Source: UBA1738 sp045658645 (GTDB taxonomy: Bacteria > Bacillota > Clostridia > UBA1381). From it: a stretch of DNA of 64,000 nt. Where the stretch lies: contig JAZOVJ010000007.1 in the NCBI GenBank assembly GCA_045658645.1, positions 11,014 through 75,013 on the forward strand, given 5' to 3'. The translations under genes were made by a program, and so were the position numbers. The number at the start of each line of letters is the position of its first letter. Position 1 is the stretch's first letter. This document shows, piece after piece, positions 59,820 through 64,000 of this stretch. A model generated the notes under the pieces. The model was not told where the DNA came from, searched no databases, and saw nothing but the letters and a program-made list of their open reading frames with translations.

Positions 59820-61802
59820 ATGGATAACATTCAAAAAAGAATTCAGGAACTTTCAGAACTTTTAGAGTATCATTCAAAGAAGTATTATGTTGAAGATAAT
59901 CCTGAGATAACCGATTATGAATATGATATGATGTTGCGTGAGTTAGAAAATCTTGAAAGCGAACATCCTGAATATATTTCTCCTCTTTCTCCTACACAAA
60001 GAGTCGGAGGAAAGGCGATTGAAGGATTTAGTGAGGTTACCCATGAAGTGCCTATGGAAAGCCTTCAGGATGCATTCTCTGAGGCAGAAGTATATGATTT
60101 TGACCGGCGCGTTTCAGATGTGGTTTCGGGTTACGAATACGCGGTTGAGCATAAAATTGACGGTCTTTCCGTATCCTTGGAATACAAAAACGGGGAGTTT
60201 GTTCGCGGTTCTACAAGAGGCGATGGAGTTGTAGGTGAAGACGTTACACAAAACCTTAAAACAATTAAATCGATACCTTTAAAACTTACTGAAAAAATCC
60301 CTTTTATTGAGGTAAGAGGCGAGGTTTATATTTCAAAGGAAAACTTCCGCAAAATTAATGAAACAAGGGAAGAGAGAGAAGAACCTGTCTTTGCAAACCC
60401 GAGAAATGCAGCAGCAGGATCTCTTCGTCAGCTTGACCCGAAAATTGCAGCTGAGCGAAAAATGGATATTTTTGTGTTTAATATCCAGAAAATTGAAGGA
60501 AAAGTTATAGAAAATCACGTTGAAGGACTTAAATATTTAAAGGAATTAGGTTTTAAAACGATTTTGAATGAATCTGTTTTTCCTGACATTAAATCAGCCT
60601 TTCAAAGAGTGCTTGAAATAGGCGAAGAACGAGGAAACCTCCCATTCGACATAGATGGCGCAGTTATAAAGGTTAATGATATCCCGATGCGACACACTCT
60701 TGGTTCAACTTCAAAGTTCCCGAGGTGGGCTATAGCGTACAAATTTCCGCCGGAACAAAAAGAAACAAAGTTATTGGACATACTCCTTCAAGTAGGAAGA
60801 ACGGGGGCTGTAACTCCACTTGCGGTTTTGGAGCCTGTAAGAGTTGCAGGAACTACAGTTTCACGTGCAACGCTTCATAATCAGGATTATATTGACGAAA
60901 AAGACATAAGAATAGGGGATACTGTCATAGTTCAAAAGGCAGGGGATATTATACCCGAAATTCTTTCTGTTAAAAAAGAGAAGAGAACAGGGGAGGAAAG
61001 GGTATTTAAAATGCCTGAAAAATGCCCTGTATGCGGTGCAAACGTTGTACGTGAAGAAGGTGAAGCAGCATTCAGATGCACGGGTTCAGGATGCCCTGCG
61101 CAAATTACACGTAATATCATACATTTTGTATCAAGAAATGCTATGGATATTGATGGTCTTGGACCGGCCATAATCGAACAATTACTTGAACGAGATATGA
61201 TTAAGAATGCCGCAGATTTGTACTATATACAAGCTCAGGATGTTATGACAATGGACAAAATGGGTAAAAAATCTGCAGAAAATCTTATAAACGCCATTGA
61301 AAAATCAAAGGAAAACACACTTTCAAAGCTTATAACTGCACTTGGAATACGATTTATTGGTGAAAAAGCATCTAAACTGATAGCAAAATATGCTCAAAAT
61401 ATGGACACGCTAATTAATTTAACCAAAGAAGAACTAACTTCTATAGACGAAATTGGTGATGCCATGGCTAAAAGCGTAATTGATTATTTTTCTGAGCCGC
61501 AAAATCTGGAATTGATTGAAAAATTACGCCAGGCGGGTGTTAATTTTGAGGAAAAAGTTGAAGAAAATGCTGATTTGCGCTTCAGTAATATGACTTTTGT
61601 GCTAACAGGTACGCTAAGCGAATTTACCCGTAATGAAGCAAGTGAAATTATTGAAAAAATGGGTGGAAAAACATCTTCAAGCGTATCTAAAAAGACCACT
61701 TTTGTACTTGCCGGTGAGGAAGCTGGAAGTAAACTGGAAAAAGCCAATAAATTAGGTGTAAAAGTTATAAACGAGCAGGAATTTAAGGATATGATTATAT
61801 GA
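59820..61802 (+). CDS. ligA: NAD-dependent DNA ligase
   Basis: This 660-residue ligase seals nicks in replication and repair. The adenylation domain has the active Lys112 in EHKIDGLSVSLEY, preceded by the NAD-binding Ia domain (YYVEDNPEITDYEYDMMLREL). Further on are the OB fold, the four-cysteine zinc finger (CPVCGANV with CTGSGCPAQ), the helix-hairpin-helix repeats, and a C-terminal BRCT domain from about 585 (MTFVLTGTLSEFTRNEASEII). AGGGAG precedes the start. The stop overlaps the next gene as ATGA. Length is normal. Confidence 0.97.
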   Translation: MDNIQKRIQELSELLEYHSKKYYVEDNPEITDYEYDMMLRELENLESEHPEYISPLSPTQRVGGKAIEGFSEVTHEVPMESLQDAFSEAEVYDFDRRVSDVVSGYEYAVEHKIDGLSVSLEYKNGEFVRGSTRGDGVVGEDVTQNLKTIKSIPLKLTEKIPFIEVRGEVYISKENFRKINETREEREEPVFANPRNAAAGSLRQLDPKIAAERKMDIFVFNIQKIEGKVIENHVEGLKYLKELGFKTILNESVFPDIKSAFQRVLEIGEERGNLPFDIDGAVIKVNDIPMRHTLGSTSKFPRWAIAYKFPPEQKETKLLDILLQVGRTGAVTPLAVLEPVRVAGTTVSRATLHNQDYIDEKDIRIGDTVIVQKAGDIIPEILSVKKEKRTGEERVFKMPEKCPVCGANVVREEGEAAFRCTGSGCPAQITRNIIHFVSRNAMDIDGLGPAIIEQLLERDMIKNAADLYYIQAQDVMTMDKMGKKSAENLINAIEKSKENTLSKLITALGIRFIGEKASKLIAKYAQNMDTLINLTKEELTSIDEIGDAMAKSVIDYFSEPQNLELIEKLRQAGVNFEEKVEENADLRFSNMTFVLTGTLSEFTRNEASEIIEKMGGKTSSSVSKKTTFVLAGEEAGSKLEKANKLGVKVINEQEFKDMII

Positions 61803-62497
61803 AATATGTAATTTTAGACCACAGAGCATCAGTTAAAACTACTGATGCTCTTAAAAAATACGGATTTGAGGTGATTTTAACCCCCAAACTCGACCATATT
61901 TATACCACGATATGTGGGCATGCAGATGTTATGGTACATAAACTGTGTGAAAATGTAATTGTAACAGAGCCTACAGTTACTGAGTATTTTAAAAGTAGAA
62001 TGCCTGAAATAGAAGTACTGTCAGGAAAAACAATTTTAAATGAAAAATATCCGTATGATATTGCTTATAATGCAGCACGTGTTGGAGATAACATAATTTG
62101 CAATAAAAATTTTACTGATGATACAATCATTGAATTTGCGAATAAAAATCATTTAAAATTAATAAATACAAAACAAGGCTACGCAAAATGTTCAATTTGC
62201 GTAATCTCAAATGATGCTATCATAACTTCAGATAAAAATATTCAATCTGCAGCAATAGAAAACAATATAGATGTATTATTGGTTAATGATAATAAAATTA
62301 AATTAACAGGATTTGAACACGGATTCATTGGCGGTGCAACAGGATTAATAAATAAAAACGTTTTAGCTGTAAACGGAAATATAAAACTTCACACAAATTA
62401 TAATGAAATAATAGATTTCTGCGAAAAACACAACGTAGATGTAATTTCATTAAATAATGGTGAAATAATAGATATAGGTAGTATTTTAATGGTTTAA
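61799..62497 (+). CDS. DUF6873-type protein with predicted GME fold
   Basis: The 232-residue protein starts YVILDHRASVKTTDALKKYG. Its conserved blocks are TTICGHADVMVHKL, YPYDIAYNAARVGDNIICN, QGYAKCSICVISNDAIITSDK and GFEHGFIGGATGL. I recognise these as a small Clostridia family (DUF6873) assigned to the guanidino-group-modifying-enzyme fold, the fold of arginine deiminase and amidinotransferases. The Cys-Ser-Ile-Cys, the His-Ala-Asp and the His in GFEHGF are candidates for the catalytic set. No reaction is known to me. It overlaps ligA by 4 bases (ATGA), so it is translated with it. No signal peptide or membrane segment is present. Confidence 0.75.
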   Translation: MKYVILDHRASVKTTDALKKYGFEVILTPKLDHIYTTICGHADVMVHKLCENVIVTEPTVTEYFKSRMPEIEVLSGKTILNEKYPYDIAYNAARVGDNIICNKNFTDDTIIEFANKNHLKLINTKQGYAKCSICVISNDAIITSDKNIQSAAIENNIDVLLVNDNKIKLTGFEHGFIGGATGLINKNVLAVNGNIKLHTNYNEIIDFCEKHNVDVISLNNGEIIDIGSILMV

Positions 62498-62548
62498 GTT
62501 GTATAAAGAGTAATTTATCTAACTTAAATTTATTTTAATAAATATACC

Positions 62549-63361
62549 CTATTTATTTAAAATTTCTTCAATAATGTGTCTTTCGGTTAATATTTCATTT
62601 ATTTTACCGTTTTTATCTTCTTTAAAAATAATATAATGATTACATCTTGAAAAATCTTTTGCTAAATCTTTGTAATTCACATCATATTTAATCTGGTACC
62701 CTTTAACTCTTTTTATTTTCTTTTTATCTTTCATTTTGTAAAACATTAGTTCTCTCGTAAATTCTAAATTATATTTTTCTTTATTTGTAAAAATATTACC
62801 CGTCAAAAATATCACTGCCAACAAAATTGAAAAATTAAATTTATTTTTAATGAGTAAATATCCTTGTATGCTGATGAGAAATAAAATTAAAATGAAGGAT
62901 GTGCATTTTAAAATAGTTTCACTTCTCCTATACCCTACCCTTGCTGACAGGATTTTTTTCATTAAAATCCCACCATCCATTGGCAATATTGGTAGTATAT
63001 TAAATAAAAATAATCCCAAATTGTTGTAATAAAACAGGTTAAAATACTCATTTTTTATAAAAAACACTCCTAAAACAGCCAAAAAAGCATTTAAAAGCGG
63101 TCCTGACATATATAGTATTATTTCATCAGATAATGCACCTATTATGCTGTTTTTTAATTTCAAATTTACTCCAAAAGGAAAAAACACAACACGTGCAGGC
63201 TTCAAACCAATACAAAAAGCTGCTAAAAGATGTGCAAGTTCGTGTAAAAATACCAACGCATAGCTAATGGATAATACTTCCAGTTTTCTGTTAATGTAGC
63301 AGAATACAAACAACAAAACGGTTGTAAAATGAATATAAATACCTTTTGATAGTTTTATCAT
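62549..63361 (-). CDS. M50 site-2 protease, SpoIVFB-like
   Basis: This 270-residue integral membrane metalloprotease has the zinc motif His40-Glu41-x2-His44 in FLHELAHLLA and the second motif NILPILPMDGG with its Asp ligand. About six helices are predicted, and the C-terminal region (about 200-270) resembles a single CBS-like domain. This fits SpoIVFB, which cuts pro-SigmaK in the mother cell. No spoIVFA-like gene is adjacent. The ATG at 63361 follows AGGTGAAG. It lies just after the terminator of an SLH gene and faces the ligA operon. Another role in regulated proteolysis cannot be excluded. Confidence 0.85.
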   Translation of the reverse strand: MIKLSKGIYIHFTTVLLFVFCYINRKLEVLSISYALVFLHELAHLLAAFCIGLKPARVVFFPFGVNLKLKNSIIGALSDEIILYMSGPLLNAFLAVLGVFFIKNEYFNLFYYNNLGLFLFNILPILPMDGGILMKKILSARVGYRRSETILKCTSFILILFLISIQGYLLIKNKFNFSILLAVIFLTGNIFTNKEKYNLEFTRELMFYKMKDKKKIKRVKGYQIKYDVNYKDLAKDFSRCNHYIIFKEDKNGKINEILTERHIIEEILNK

Positions 63362-63386
63362 CAATCTTCACCTAAATAAAGATATG

Positions 63387-63413
63387 AAAAAAGTGTGCAA
63401 AAAAGCACACTTT
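63387..63413 (-). terminator. Terminator of the 3' SLH gene
   Basis: AAAGTGTGC and GCACACTTT pair around TTTTTT, followed by a T-run on the minus strand. The stem includes the stop codon of the SLH gene. Confidence 0.8.
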
Positions 63414-64000
63414 AATTCTTTTCACTCATTTTGAATATAATTGTTGCCGCCTCTGCCCTGCTGACGTTATTATTTGGTCTTATAGTGTTGTCGTCATAGC
63501 CCGAAACAAAACCGTTATTAACCATAAGCTTAACATACACCATTGCCCAATCAGGAACGTCTATGGCATCTTCAAAGGTCAAATCATCAAAAATTTCGTA
63601 CATTTCTACTATTCTTCCAAGGCTTGCCATCATTTCAACTCTTGTAAGAGTATCTTTTGGTGCAAAATTTACATTATCACCGTCAGCTTTTCCATTAAGC
63701 GCTCCCGCATTAAAACTTGCAGCAACATACGGCTTTGCCCAGTCTGAAATTTCTTCATTATCTGCAAATACTGATAAAGCGTATTCCTCCATTTCAGTTA
63801 CATCAATACCCAAATAATTGCATACTATAACAGCAAATTCTTCGCGTGTTATATTATTGTCAGGCAAAAACATAGGCTTGTCATCTAAAATTACACCTTT
63901 TACAATGCCTTTTTCATACACGCTTTTAATCATATCCTTCGCCCAGTGAAAATCTGTATCATAAAACGGATTTTCTCTGACCACTTTAATATCTATTTCT
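63412..64000 (-). CDS. SLH-domain surface protein, C-terminal part (5' end off the window)
   Basis: The visible 195 residues consist of three S-layer homology repeats: DTDFHWAKDMIKSVYEKGIVKGV, ISDWAKPYVAASFNAGALNGK and VPDWAMVYVKLMVNNGFVSGYDD. Each is followed by a proline/threonine turn such as NNITREEFAVIV, KDTLTRVEMMA or NNNVSRAEAATII. The reading frame stays open to the right edge (EIDIKVVREN), so the real protein is longer and carries its SLH anchor at the C terminus. This layout is typical of large surface enzymes or adhesins of Clostridia. The N-terminal function is outside the window. Confidence 0.88.
   Translation of the reverse strand, partial: EIDIKVVRENPFYDTDFHWAKDMIKSVYEKGIVKGVILDDKPMFLPDNNITREEFAVIVCNYLGIDVTEMEEYALSVFADNEEISDWAKPYVAASFNAGALNGKADGDNVNFAPKDTLTRVEMMASLGRIVEMYEIFDDLTFEDAIDVPDWAMVYVKLMVNNGFVSGYDDNTIRPNNNVSRAEAATIIFKMSEKN

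Noticed and set aside
1..64000. Mobile elements, prophage, defence systems or CRISPR arrays.
   Set aside because: I found no transposase, integrase, phage gene, direct-repeat array or toxin-antitoxin pair; gene content and style look uniform throughout.

Overview
The window looks like ordinary chromosome from an AT-rich, anaerobic, spore-forming member of the Firmicutes, class Clostridia. Low GC, strong Shine-Dalgarno sites, TTG starts and near-consensus sigma-A promoters with 17-bp spacers point that way. So do T-box, ZTP and glycine riboswitch leaders, pyruvate formate-lyase, type III glutamine synthetase, pyruvate phosphate dikinase, a split transketolase, S-layer homology (SLH) proteins and sporulation genes (yunB, sipL-like, SpoIVFB-like). 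Lone rhaB and rhaM genes plus SLH proteins would suit a plant-polysaccharide user, but the genus cannot be fixed from this window. I see no insertion sequence, prophage, integrase, CRISPR array or defence island.

Layout. 1-7.0 kb: a partial DUF1836 gene, trhA, an acyl-CoA synthetase, a secreted stalk-domain protein behind a structured leader, a remnant SGNH hydrolase and ppdK. 7.1-12.9 kb: mgsA copy 1, an MBOAT/DHHW O-acetylation pair, a beta-lactamase-fold serine hydrolase and radA. 12.9-23.2 kb, minus strand: glnN, a lipoprotein MurNAc deacetylase, glmS, a glycine-riboswitch AGCS transporter, and pflB-pflA behind a ZTP riboswitch. 23.2-31.5 kb: rhaM next to tRNA-Arg(CCG), a U32 protein, then maf-mreB-mreC-mreD-mrdA and a divergent second mgsA.

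31.5-40.2 kb: an SLH protein, rhaB, a SipL-like coat protein, then cysE-cysS-mrnC-tktN-tktC, tightly packed. 40.4-45.5 kb, minus: icd-tcdA and a 991-residue double GT-C glycosyltransferase. 45.6-51.5 kb: hpf, a flavoprotein, then dnaG-rpoD-prmA-rsmE. 51.6-62.5 kb: uvrB-uvrA-HAD, a T-box-controlled thrS, then yunB-ligA-DUF6873. 62.5-64 kb, minus: a SpoIVFB-like protease and the C-terminal end of another SLH protein.

The genes mainly serve cell-envelope growth and elongation (mreBCD, mrdA, glmS, deacetylase, O-acetylation, GT-C), fermentation and carbon flow (ppdK, pfl, mgsA, tkt, icd), nitrogen and amino-acid economy (glnN, AGCS, cysE, cysS, thrS), and information processing (dnaG, rpoD, uvrAB, radA, ligA, RNA modification). 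No new multi-gene system is obvious. The best leads are the second methylglyoxal synthase, altered at the positions of E. coli Thr47 and His98; the glnN and stalk-protein leaders; the palindromic pflB promoter; and the double GT-C enzyme.
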